Made by a program: the position numbers and the translations under genes. DNA of 7,403 nt from Tardiphaga sp. (GTDB lineage: Bacteria; Pseudomonadota; Alphaproteobacteria; Rhizobiales; Xanthobacteraceae). The stretch's first letter is position 1, and every line of letters starts with the position of its first letter. The notes under the pieces were generated by a model. The model was not told the origin of the DNA. It searched no databases and was given only the letters and a program-made list of their open reading frames with translations. This document shows, one piece after another, positions 1 to 6,026 of the stretch. Where the stretch lies: contig JAQGJF010000151.1 of assembly GCA_028290765.1 (NCBI GenBank), positions 1-7,403 on the forward strand. The letters are read 5' to 3'.

Positions 1-765
1 GTCCGTCAGCACTTCGGGCAAGACGGCCTTGACCTCCTGCACGGTCATGCCGGCCTTGATGCGCGGGTCATAGAGCAAATTGAGGATGTACTGATCGTAG
101 ACGTCGAAGAAGCCCATCGACACATTGTCGTTGAACATGGTCCAGGGCACGCTCGACGTGTCGTTGATCGGTCCCAGCGACTGCAGCAGTTCCTCATAGG
201 CGCAGTCGAGGAAGATGAAGTCGCCGTTGTCGACGGTGAGGATGACGTCGGAATGCTCGATCTCGAATTTTTCGTTCTTGCGAAAGCCGGACAGGCATTG
301 CGGATCGAGCGAGGTGCGGATTTCCTTGGCCCGGTCGGCGCCGTAGGAGGTCGCAATGGTGCGATAGAGATCGCGGTCGCGGACCAGCTTGACCACCACA
401 TTGGCGTCGTCGCTCGTCTCCGACATGGCGATGTCGAGATGCTGCACCCGTTTGGCGATGTCGGCGACCACCTTGGCGAGCTGCCCCTTGCGGTCGGCGC
501 GGTTGCCGTCGGCGAACACCCGCACCGGCGCGTCGTATTTCCGGATCCGGTCGACCCGGCCGGCGAGATGGTATTCCGCACCGAACGCGGTCTTGAAGAA
601 CCCGTCGGTAATCTCGGCGTCGGTGAAGCTTTTCTTCTCGGTACGCTGCCGCGCTGCAACGCCCGGGTTTTCGGCGGATGCCGGCTGCGGCACGACCATC
701 ACGCATGCGCCCGCCGCTGCGAGGACGACCGCAAGGAACCGAATCCGATGGGAGAGTGCGCGCAT
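1..765 (-). CDS. Secreted DUF2927-family protein (3' end cut off by window edge)
   Basis: The 255 visible codons are open from an ATG at 765 to the window edge, so the C-terminus is missing. The N-terminus (MRALSHRIRF, then an Ala/Val-rich hydrophobic stretch and PASA at 28-31) is a clear Sec signal peptide, with likely cleavage after A31. C21 sits at the end of the hydrophobic stretch, but the preceding AGA is a poor lipobox, so lipid attachment is uncertain. The mature part has a DxxD-GFFKTAFGAEY start, a region rich in charged strands, and the block LDCAYEELLQSLGPINDT near 187-204. This is followed by FNDN and a YDPRIKAGMT ending, which fits the DUF2927 family as I remember it. C157 and C188 could form a periplasmic disulfide. 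The family has no established function and some members are called putative lipoproteins. The start is chosen because the signal peptide begins exactly there; the ribosome site (GCAGG) is weak. It lies downstream of the L,D-transpeptidase on the same strand but is separated from it by a palindromic repeat. Confidence 0.82.
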   Translation of the reverse strand, partial: MRALSHRIRFLAVVLAAAGACVMVVPQPASAENPGVAARQRTEKKSFTDAEITDGFFKTAFGAEYHLAGRVDRIRKYDAPVRVFADGNRADRKGQLAKVVADIAKRVQHLDIAMSETSDDANVVVKLVRDRDLYRTIATSYGADRAKEIRTSLDPQCLSGFRKNEKFEIEHSDVILTVDNGDFIFLDCAYEELLQSLGPINDTSSVPWTMFNDNVSMGFFDVYDQYILNLLYDPRIKAGMTVQEVKAVLPEVLTD

Positions 766-867
766 GCCTGCACGCTGCCGCAATGCCAGGGTGTTCGCAA
801 GGCGCAATACATTAAAGCTGCATTGCGATCGCGGTTAGCTGGTGCGATCTCAAACAAACTTTCGTCA

Positions 868-917
868 TTCCGGGATGCGCCAAGGCGCATCCGCGATGCG
901 CAATTGCGCATCGGGAA
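868..917. repeat. REP-like double-palindrome intergenic repeat
   Basis: Two perfect inverted repeats lie side by side in the gap between the DUF2927 gene and the transpeptidase gene. The first pairs GGATGCGC (873-880) with GCGCATCC (885-892) around CAAG. The second is the 20-bp perfect palindrome CGATGCGCAATTGCGCATCG (894-913). TTCC (868-871) and GGAA (914-917) close the pair, so the single strand can fold into a three-way junction. From memory, elements of the form ATTCCGGGATGCGC...GATGCGCAATTGCGCATCGGGAA are dispersed in many copies between genes in Bradyrhizobium-type genomes. The position right after the transpeptidase stop suggests an mRNA 3' end or stabiliser, but there is no T-run for an intrinsic terminator. 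Confidence 0.72.
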
Positions 918-926
918 GGACGGCTG

Positions 927-1499
927 TTAGTTCTTCACCACCACCGTGGCGCCGACGTTCACCCGGTTGTACAGGTCGGTGACGTCGTCATTGGTCATGC
1001 GGAAGCAGCCCGACGATACCGCCTGGCCGATGGTCTCGGGCTCGTTCGAACCATGGATGCGGTACAGCGTCGAGCCCAGATACATGGCGCGGGCGCCGAG
1101 CGGATTGTCGACGCCGCCGTTCATGTGGCGCGGCAGGTCGGGACGGCGCGCCAGCATCTGCGAGGGCGGGGTCCAGCTCGGCCATTCCTTCTTGGCCGAG
1201 ATGCGATGGGTGCCGCCCCAGCGGAAGCCATCGCGGCCGACGCCGATGCCGTAGCGCAGCGCCTGGCCGCCTCCCAGCACCAGATAGAGACGCCGTTCGG
1301 CGGTGTTGACGATAATGGTTCCGGGGGAATAACCACCCTCGAAATTGACGGTGGTGCGGGGAATCGGGCCTGAGCCGCCGCCGCCGAAGAATGAATTCAT
1401 CCGGTTGCCGAAATAGTTATCGCGGTCGTCGGCCGATGCGACGCCGGTACCCGCCAGCAGGGCCGATACCATCAAAACAACACCCGTTATGCGCTTCAT
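927..1499 (-). CDS. L,D-transpeptidase, YkuD/ErfK family
   Basis: A 190-residue periplasmic enzyme of the family that forms 3-3 cross-links in peptidoglycan or anchors proteins to it through a cysteine nucleophile. The signal peptide is MKRITGVVLM plus a hydrophobic segment ending VASA (20-23). A Gly-rich linker (39-44) precedes the catalytic domain, which starts near TIIVNTAERRLYLVL (61-75). H149-G150 and S163-G164-C165-F-R167 form the HG...S-G-C-x-R signature; C165 is the nucleophile and H149 its partner. MNGG-DNPLGARAMYLG (126-142) is the usual strand before the catalytic His. The chosen start has GAGGA 6 nt upstream. An in-frame ATG 21 nt earlier (1520) would put MGLARIA before the signal peptide and lacks that site. 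The gene is divergent from the thiamine-diphosphate enzyme. The catalytic residues are intact, so the protein is probably active; the exact substrate is not visible. Confidence 0.95.
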   Translation of the reverse strand: MKRITGVVLMVSALLAGTGVASADDRDNYFGNRMNSFFGGGGSGPIPRTTVNFEGGYSPGTIIVNTAERRLYLVLGGGQALRYGIGVGRDGFRWGGTHRISAKKEWPSWTPPSQMLARRPDLPRHMNGGVDNPLGARAMYLGSTLYRIHGSNEPETIGQAVSSGCFRMTNDDVTDLYNRVNVGATVVVKN

Positions 1500-1759
1500 T
1501 GCAATCCTCGCCAGCCCCATGATTTTGAAACCTATTGGCCACGAGACAGGCCATAAATCGCCCTAATTCGCAACCCACGGCCGCGTGAGGCCGGTGCCGA
1601 TCCGCCGACATGGTTGAAAAATCGCCATTCCGGCCAGGTGCCGCGGATGGCAGCAATGCATGTCGGCCGAACCCTTTGACGGGACGGGCGAACAATGGTT
1701 GATCGTGCCGGAACCTGAAAAACTGCAATTTCAAGACATTGGCGAACGGGAGCGACAGG
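1500..1759. promoter_or_regulatory. Divergent intergenic region between the transpeptidase and ThDP enzyme genes
   Basis: This 260-bp stretch must hold the promoters of both flanking genes, because they point away from each other. I see no convincing sigma70 pair. TTGACG at 1676-1681 is a possible -35 for the rightward gene but lacks a good -10. The clearest structure is a 9-bp inverted repeat, GCCGACATG at 1604-1612 and CATGTCGGC at 1659-1667, with centres 55 bp apart. No convincing small gene is present. Confidence 0.5.
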
Positions 1760-3304
1760 ATGAACGGTGCGGAAAGTCTGGTGCGGACCTTGGTGGCGGG
1801 TGGCGTCGATGTCTGCTTCGCCAATCCGGGCACCTCGGAGATGCATTTCGTCGCCGCGCTGGACCGTGTCGAGGGCATGCGCTGCGTGCTCGGCCTGTTC
1901 GAGGGCGTGGTCACCGGTGCCGCCGACGGCTATTTCCGCATGACCAACAAGCCGGCCTCGACCCTGCTGCATCTCGGCCCCGGCCTCGCCAACGGGCTGG
2001 CCAATCTGCACAACGCCAAGAAGGCCAATTCCGGCATCGTCAACATCGTCGGCCAGCACGCGGTCTATCACATCGAATACAACGCGCCGCTGACCTCGGA
2101 TGTCGAGGGCCTGGCCCGGCCGATGTCGGCCTGGGTCCGCACCTCGCCGGACGCCAAGTCGGTGGCCAAGGACGGCGCTGCCGCCATTGCCGCGGCCAAA
2201 AGCTCGCCGCCGCAGATTGCCACGCTGATCCTGCCCGCCGATACCGCCTGGAACGAGGCCGACGGCATCGCCCACGTGCCGGCCGAATCGCAGCGCGTCA
2301 GCTATTCGCCGCAGGCGGTCGACAACGCCGCCAAGGTGCTGCGCGGCGGCGAGCCGACCCTGCTGCTGCTGACCGGGCAGGGCCTGACCGAGAAGGCTCT
2401 GGCGCTGGCGGCGCAGATCGCCGGCAAGACCGGCTGCAAGGTGATGGGCCAGACCTACAATCCGAAGATGGCGCGCGGCAGCGGCCGCTTCTCGATCGAC
2501 CGCATCCCCTATGTGATCGAACTGGCGCTGCCGACCCTGAAGGATTTCCGCCACATCATCCTGGTCGAGGCCGCCGATCCGGTGGCGTTCTTCGCCTATC
2601 CCAACAAGCCGAGCATTTTGAAGCCGGCGGGCTGCGAGGTTCATCGCGTCACCGAGGGGGGCGAGAACTCGGTCGCGGCGCTGGAGGCACTGGCTTCCGC
2701 CGTCGGCGCCAAGCCGGCCGACGTCAAGCCGCAAAAGCTGGTCGAACTTGCCAAGCCGACCGGCGCGCTGAACCATGCCTCGATCGCGCAGGCGATTGCG
2801 GTGGCGATCCCGGAAAACGCCATCGTGATCGACGAATCCCTCACCACCGGGCGTGGTTTCTTTCCGCCGACCGCGGCCTCAGCGCCGCACGACTGGCTGC
2901 AGAACATGGGCGGTTCGATCGGATTTTCGACGCCGGTGGCGACCGGCGCCGCGGTGGCGTGCCCGGATCGCAAGGTGATCTGCATGGTCGGCGACGGCAG
3001 CGCGATGTACACGCTGCAATCGCTGTGGACCCAGGCCCGCGAGGGCCTCGACGTTCTCACCATCGTGTTCGCCAATCGCATGTATCAAATTCTGCGCGGA
3101 GAATTCGACGGCGTCGGCGCCGGCGACCCCGGGCAGCGCGCGCGGGACATGCTTAGCATCGACCGCCCGACGCTGGACTGGGTCGCCCTGGCCAAGGGCA
3201 TGGGCGTGCCTGGCCGGTCGGTCACCAATGCCGACGATTTCAACAAGGCGCTGGCCGAAGGCGTCGCCGAAAAGGGTCCGCGGCTGATCGAAGTGCAGAT
3301 GTAG
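1760..3304 (+). CDS. Thiamine-diphosphate enzyme, benzoylformate decarboxylase / acetolactate synthase superfamily
   Basis: A 514-residue protein with the three-domain layout of the pyruvate-oxidase/AHAS superfamily. The N-terminal Pyr domain (about 1-165) has NPGTSE (22-27), E48 in LFEG, which aligns with the Glu that activates the cofactor, and ADGYFR (55-60). The central domain (about 185-320) has no visible FAD signature. The C-terminal PP domain has IDES (357-360), GGSIGF (384-389) and the diphosphate/metal motif G411-D-G-S ending at N439. H71 in LLHLGPGLANG matches the active-site His of benzoylformate decarboxylase (H70), which true acetolactate synthases lack there. The family is often auto-annotated as acetolactate synthase large subunit, but no regulatory small subunit or branched-chain gene is adjacent, so a 2-oxoacid decarboxylase or ligase of unknown substrate is safer. 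The ATG at 1760 has GGGAG 7 nt upstream; an in-frame TTG at 1739 would add seven residues and is less likely. Confidence 0.93.
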   Translation: MNGAESLVRTLVAGGVDVCFANPGTSEMHFVAALDRVEGMRCVLGLFEGVVTGAADGYFRMTNKPASTLLHLGPGLANGLANLHNAKKANSGIVNIVGQHAVYHIEYNAPLTSDVEGLARPMSAWVRTSPDAKSVAKDGAAAIAAAKSSPPQIATLILPADTAWNEADGIAHVPAESQRVSYSPQAVDNAAKVLRGGEPTLLLLTGQGLTEKALALAAQIAGKTGCKVMGQTYNPKMARGSGRFSIDRIPYVIELALPTLKDFRHIILVEAADPVAFFAYPNKPSILKPAGCEVHRVTEGGENSVAALEALASAVGAKPADVKPQKLVELAKPTGALNHASIAQAIAVAIPENAIVIDESLTTGRGFFPPTAASAPHDWLQNMGGSIGFSTPVATGAAVACPDRKVICMVGDGSAMYTLQSLWTQAREGLDVLTIVFANRMYQILRGEFDGVGAGDPGQRARDMLSIDRPTLDWVALAKGMGVPGRSVTNADDFNKALAEGVAEKGPRLIEVQM

Positions 3305-3403
3305 GCTCGGTCGGACTCTATCTTGTCGAGGTCGTCACCCCTCTTGCCTCAGCCGCACCTTGCGTCATGATGCCACCCTGTTGCGGTTCGCGGGGCGAGG
3401 CGG

Positions 3404-3916
3404 ATGCAGGCTGCGTTGGACAAGGTCGTCGGTGCGCTCGGTGATTTCTACGCCCGCGAAACCCATCTGCTCGAACGGGATCTCGGCGAGCGCACGCTGA
3501 CGCACCGGCTCGCGGTCGCGATCGAGAAACAGTTCCCGGACTGGGATATCGATTGCGACTACAACCGGCTGGGCGAGCGGACCTGGAAGCTTCCGAAAAC
3601 CAGCATCGTCTCGACCGACGATGAACTCGGCAAATCGATCTACCCGGATATTGTCGTGCACCACCGCGCCATTCCGGAAAATCTGCTGGCGCTCGAGGTC
3701 CGGAAGGCCTCCAACCACCAGCCGCCGGAACATGACCGGCACAAGCTGCGCGCGATGACCGATCCGCATCTATGGTTCGCCTACCGGACCGGCGTCTATC
3801 TGGCGCTGGGAAAGAAGAGCGTGACCTCCGCGGAGGTCTATGTCGGTGGTCTCATGGATGCCGAACTGTCGGACTGGTTCGCCGGCCGGCTGAAACAGCG
3901 AGGTTTGAGCCAATAA
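3404..3916 (+). CDS. Conserved hypothetical protein, possible PD-(D/E)XK-like fold
   Basis: A 170-residue soluble protein with no signal peptide or membrane segment. I do not recognise a named family. Its motif order resembles a restriction-endonuclease-like fold: an N-terminal helix with THRLAVAIEKQFPDW (33-47), a strand YPDIVVHHR (80-88), a strand NLLALEVRKAS (93-103), a helix HDRHKLRAMTD (110-120) and a strand FAYRTGVYLALG (125-136). P81-D82 and E98 fall where the PD and the first acidic residue of E-x-K would be. However, the expected Lys two residues after E98 is R100, followed by K101, so catalysis is uncertain. A binding-only or degenerate member is possible. ATG 3404 is the first start after an in-frame TGA at 3368 and has purine-rich GGGGCGAGG upstream. 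It lies 99 bp after the ThDP enzyme on the same strand and has no methyltransferase or antitoxin neighbour. Confidence 0.85.
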   Translation: MQAALDKVVGALGDFYARETHLLERDLGERTLTHRLAVAIEKQFPDWDIDCDYNRLGERTWKLPKTSIVSTDDELGKSIYPDIVVHHRAIPENLLALEVRKASNHQPPEHDRHKLRAMTDPHLWFAYRTGVYLALGKKSVTSAEVYVGGLMDAELSDWFAGRLKQRGLSQ

Positions 3917-3999
3917 ACGCGATCCAGCGCCGCCGCATCCCTCGGGCGAAACTATTTCGGGCGCCGGCGCGTAACAGATGGACCCATAGGACAGAAGCC

Positions 4000-4407
4000 A
4001 TGCGCGCCCTCATCTTAGCTGTCGCATTCTGGATAGGTCTCTCGGCTCCCCTCCGGGCGGCGGACGACATCGCCACCGCGCAGGCCACCATCCGCTCCCA
4101 GGCCGAGGCCTTCGGCCGCGACGATGCCGCGGCGGCCTATGCCTACGCCGCCCCGGCGATCCAGGGCCTGTTCCCGCAGCCCGACATCTTCATGAACATG
4201 GTCCGCAACGGTTACGCGCCGGTTTATCGCCACAGATCGTTCGAATTCGGCGAGGCCCAGGTTTCCGACGGTATCATCGCCCAGAAGGTCCATATCGTCG
4301 ATGCCGACGGCGTTGCCTGGGAGGCGCTGTACACGCTGCAGCGGCAGCCGGACGGCAGTTTGAAGATCACCGGCTGCAGTCTGCTGAAGGCCGGGCAGGC
4401 AGTGTGA
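4000..4407 (+). CDS. Secreted DUF4864-family protein
   Basis: A 135-residue protein with a Sec signal peptide (MRALILAVAFWIGLSAPLRA, cleavage likely after A20). The mature domain starts with ADDIATAQATIRSQAEAFGRDD (21-42) and continues with AYAAPAIQGLF, MVRNGYAPVYRHRSFEFG and a C-terminal ALYTLQRQPDGSLKITGCSL strand pair. This pattern (repeated I-x-x-Q-x-x-A-F-x-x-D-D and a W/L-x-I-x-G-C ending) matches the DUF4864 family as I remember it. That family looks like a small NTF2-like alpha+beta domain of unknown role in the periplasm. The start is the ATG at 4000 with AGGA 8 nt upstream; the frame is open further left, but there it only overlaps the preceding gene in another frame. It is 83 bp after the 170-residue gene and converges on the membrane protein gene with 14 bp between the stop codons. 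Confidence 0.88.
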   Translation: MRALILAVAFWIGLSAPLRAADDIATAQATIRSQAEAFGRDDAAAAYAYAAPAIQGLFPQPDIFMNMVRNGYAPVYRHRSFEFGEAQVSDGIIAQKVHIVDADGVAWEALYTLQRQPDGSLKITGCSLLKAGQAV

Positions 4408-4421
4408 GGGCGTTTCGTGCC

Positions 4422-5033
4422 TCAGCCCGTGAGCTTCCTGGCGAGTTCGCCAAGCCAGATCAGCACCGACGGTACGTAAACCCAGAGCAGCGCCGCGATA
4501 ATTCCGAGAACGATGGCGTAGGTCATCACCCCGAGCAGGATGCGCTGCAGCAATGGCCGGTAGGGCGGTTGGTCGTTGGGTGGCCAGGCGAAGTTTTCTT
4601 CCCACTGTTCCCTGGAAATATAAACCGGCCTGATGCGCTCGAGCGGCAGCCACGCCCGATACGCCACGATGCCGCGCTCCCGCGCAATGGCGTTCCGCAG
4701 GCCAAACGCATTGCTTCTCCCGATGACGTCGACGACGGCCCTGGTGGCGAGACGCAATAGCAACAGGATCAGCAAACAAGCGAGGTAGACATAGGCAATC
4801 ATGAAGCCCGAAATCAGCCACGACTTGGTGAAGGATTTGACATTGAAGACCGCCGAAACCATTCGCACGGTGGAATCGACTAATTTGTCGAGGCCGTTGA
4901 AAATCTCGCCCCGGGCCGAGCCGTCATCGGCCGCCTGCAGCCATAGGATCACGGCGACGACAACCGCCAGCTGAAACAGGGGAAATCTGACGACGCCTCG
5001 TATCGGCGCGGAAACCAGTTTGAACACGCCCAT
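4422..5033 (-). CDS. Three-helix membrane protein of unknown function
   Basis: A 203-residue protein that I do not recognise. It has three hydrophobic segments: about 18-33 (PLFQLAVVVAVILWL), about 73-95 (LISGFMIAYVYLACLLILLLL) and about 163-190. The first two flank a 40-residue polar, probably amphipathic stretch. The second and third flank a 65-residue polar loop with ARERGIVAYRAWLPLERIRP (117-136) and a Pro-rich part (PPNDQPPYRP, 151-160). The ATG at 5033 is chosen because GGAG lies 5 nt upstream and the hydrophobic N-terminus follows at once. The frame stays open to 5258, but the extra 75 residues are polar, low in order and overlap the divergent 85-residue gene. The stop codon faces that of the DUF4864 gene 14 bp away. 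Any function would be a guess. Confidence 0.8.
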   Translation of the reverse strand: MGVFKLVSAPIRGVVRFPLFQLAVVVAVILWLQAADDGSARGEIFNGLDKLVDSTVRMVSAVFNVKSFTKSWLISGFMIAYVYLACLLILLLLRLATRAVVDVIGRSNAFGLRNAIARERGIVAYRAWLPLERIRPVYISREQWEENFAWPPNDQPPYRPLLQRILLGVMTYAIVLGIIAALLWVYVPSVLIWLGELARKLTG

Positions 5034-5135
5034 GGTGGCTCCGGCTTGAAACGGCGTACAAAAGATTCGTTCCGGAACCATCAGGCGCGTAACGGAGTGG
5101 TGTTTCAAGTGTGATGGCGGTTCCGTGGTCCGCAG

Positions 5136-5161
5136 GGAACGCGTGCCCGCCGGAAGGCGTT
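5136..5161 (+). promoter_or_regulatory. EcfG-type general stress promoter (GGAAC-N17-CGTT)
   Basis: GGAAC at 5136-5140 and CGTT at 5158-5161 are separated by exactly 17 nt. This matches the known alphaproteobacterial EcfG (general stress response) consensus GGAAC-N16/17-CGTT with no mismatch. Transcription would begin near 5168, leaving a leader of about 30 nt that contains the purine-rich GAGAAAGAAG ribosome site before the ATG at 5200. The target is the 85-residue secreted protein. Control by PhyR-NepR-EcfG is inferred from the motif alone. Confidence 0.7.
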
Positions 5162-5199
5162 TGCTGCGTGGGCGCACACACATCGAGAAAGAAGACGTT

Positions 5200-5457
5200 A
5201 TGAAGAAAACCATCCTTGCGACAGCTGTCGCATTAGCGCTTTCCGGCAGCCTTGCCATGGCTCAGTCGGACCAGATGCCGACCCGCCATTCGGCGCACAG
5301 CGAGCACGGCTCGAAGCTGAACAAGCATCCCGGGACGACCACCGGCTCGATGAGCCGCTTGCGCGGGAACAATGCCGAACTGCAAGGCAACAACGGCAAC
5401 TCGGCCAGCGGTTCGAACAGCCTCACCAACAATAACAATCTCGGCAACGGCAACTGA
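5200..5457 (+). CDS. Small secreted Asn-rich protein, likely stress-induced
   Basis: An 85-residue protein with a textbook Sec signal peptide: MKKT, a hydrophobic core, and SLAMA at 17-21 with cleavage before Q22. The mature part of about 64 residues has no cysteine, is hydrophilic and of low complexity. A His/Ser-rich stretch (RHSAHSEHGSKLNKHPG, 29-45) is followed by an Asn/Gly/Ser-rich tail containing GNN, GNNGN and NNNN runs up to the end. No known domain is visible. The purine-rich GAGAAAGAAG at 5185-5194 lies 5 nt before the ATG. An exact EcfG-type promoter lies 39 nt upstream of the ATG and a strong intrinsic terminator begins 26 nt after the stop, so this is a complete single-gene unit. 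The frame is open from 5125, but the upstream part lacks a ribosome site and contains the promoter. A disordered periplasmic or extracellular stress protein is the best reading; the exact role is unknown. Confidence 0.85.
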   Translation: MKKTILATAVALALSGSLAMAQSDQMPTRHSAHSEHGSKLNKHPGTTTGSMSRLRGNNAELQGNNGNSASGSNSLTNNNNLGNGN

Positions 5458-5482
5458 CGCGACAGCGTTCGCCGATGGGATC

Positions 5483-5513
5483 AAGCCGCTGCGGTCGCCG
5501 CAGCGGCTTTTTT
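5483..5513 (+). terminator. Strong intrinsic terminator
   Basis: A perfect 12-bp stem, AAGCCGCTGCGG (5483-5494) with CCGCAGCGGCTT (5498-5509), closes a 3-nt TCG loop. A run of six T (5508-5513) follows on the plus strand. It begins 26 nt after the stop of the 85-residue gene. On the minus strand there is no comparable T-run, so it mainly serves the plus-strand gene. Confidence 0.92.
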
Positions 5514-5541
5514 CCGGCCGAAAGCTCCCCCTGGCGTGTGA

Positions 5542-5808
5542 TCAGACAGGATCGGGCGGATCCGCCAGCATCCGCTCCAGCGTCAAGGCGGTTTGCAGCG
5601 AGAGCGTCGCCGTCTTGATGTAGCTGGGTTCCCGAACCGCCGCGCCGAGCGAGCCGATGGCGATCTTCCAGTAGCCTCGCTCGCGTTGTTCTTCCGTCAG
5701 GTCGGTCAGGAATTTGGCGGCCTCTCCCAGCGTGGCTATCGTCTGCGGGGAAAAGCCCGGCTTGAGCGTCAGCGGAAAGGCCAGAAGCGTATTATTATTG
5801 GGAAGCAA
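5542..5808 (-). CDS. DUF982-like small protein, start codon uncertain
   Basis: An 88-residue reading if it starts at the TTG at 5808. The body (FPLTLKPGFSPQTIATLGEAAKFLTDLTEEQRERGYWKIAI and so on, ending LERMLADPPDPV) has the layout of the small rhizobial DUF982 family: a short beta hairpin ending in a strand, an EAA-x-F-L helix, then a helical remainder. The family has no known function, and my assignment is by pattern memory. No ATG lies between the conserved part and 5928. In-frame ATGs at 5928, 5970 and 5991 exist, but they would add a Ser/Arg/Asn-rich leader encoded by the GGACATCC repeats, and none has a ribosome site. TTG 5808 has a weak purine run (GAAAGA) 7 nt upstream; another TTG sits at 5823. 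It is convergent with the 85-residue gene. A decayed gene that has lost its start is a real alternative. Confidence 0.55.
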   Translation of the reverse strand: MLPNNNTLLAFPLTLKPGFSPQTIATLGEAAKFLTDLTEEQRERGYWKIAIGSLGAAVREPSYIKTATLSLQTALTLERMLADPPDPV

Positions 5809-5922
5809 TGCGGTTTCTTTCAAAAAAAATTGGAAGTTGGCACTATGCCTTCGATTCGTTAATGGGCGGATACCGGTATTCACTCCTTGAGAAAATCCTC
5901 GAATCTGATTCTGTCGGCTACC

Positions 5923-5997
5923 GGACATCTTGGGGGTGTCCACTGTTGGACATCCGGCATGTCTGGACATCCGGGAAGCCAACTTGGACATCCGGGA
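5923..5997. repeat. Cluster of GGACA / TGGACATCCGG elements
   Basis: Within 75 bp there are three direct copies of TGGACATCCGG (5947-5957, 5964-5974, 5985-5995; the last two also share the next GA). In addition there is a forward GGACA at 5923-5927 and an inverted TGTCC at 5937-5941. TGTCCA and TGGACA form a hairpin-like pair at 5937-5952, and GACAT/ATGTC form another at 5949-5963. Copies are spaced 17 and 21 bp apart. The cluster ends 30 bp before the -35 of the promoter of the 70-residue gene, so it could bind an activator or repressor. Remnant of an expanded repeat is the alternative. Confidence 0.6.
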
Positions 5998-6026
5998 CGC
6001 ACCCTCAACCGAGGTGCAAGATTATT

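Noticed and set aside
253..930. Plus-strand frames and alternative minus-strand frames over the DUF2927 gene
   Set aside because: The minus frame starting at 765 has a signal peptide and a family pattern; the others are compositionally biased shadows.
1532..2776. A 414-codon open frame on the minus strand
   Set aside because: It lies opposite the ThDP enzyme, is Arg/Gly/Gln/Leu-rich without any domain, and is a mirror of high-GC codon bias in the real gene.
1660..3156. A 498-codon open frame on the plus strand
   Set aside because: It is a +1-type shadow of the ThDP gene with a shuffled Arg/Gly/Ala composition and no motif.
4015..4821. Minus-strand 268-codon frame across the DUF4864 and membrane-protein genes
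   Set aside because: It overlaps two better supported genes, ignores their convergent stops and shows no domain.
5074..5124. GGAACC...GGTTCC inverted repeat as an attenuator
   Set aside because: Only six bases pair cleanly across a 39-nt loop, and the same bases can pair with a closer GGAAC, so it is likely accidental.
5034..5258. N-terminal extension of the membrane protein to 5258
   Set aside because: The added residues are polar and overlap the EcfG promoter and signal-peptide codons of the divergent gene; GGAG supports 5033.
5923..5997. CRISPR array
   Set aside because: Repeats are only 11-13 bp, spacing is 17 and 21 bp between starts so there is hardly any spacer, and there are no cas genes.
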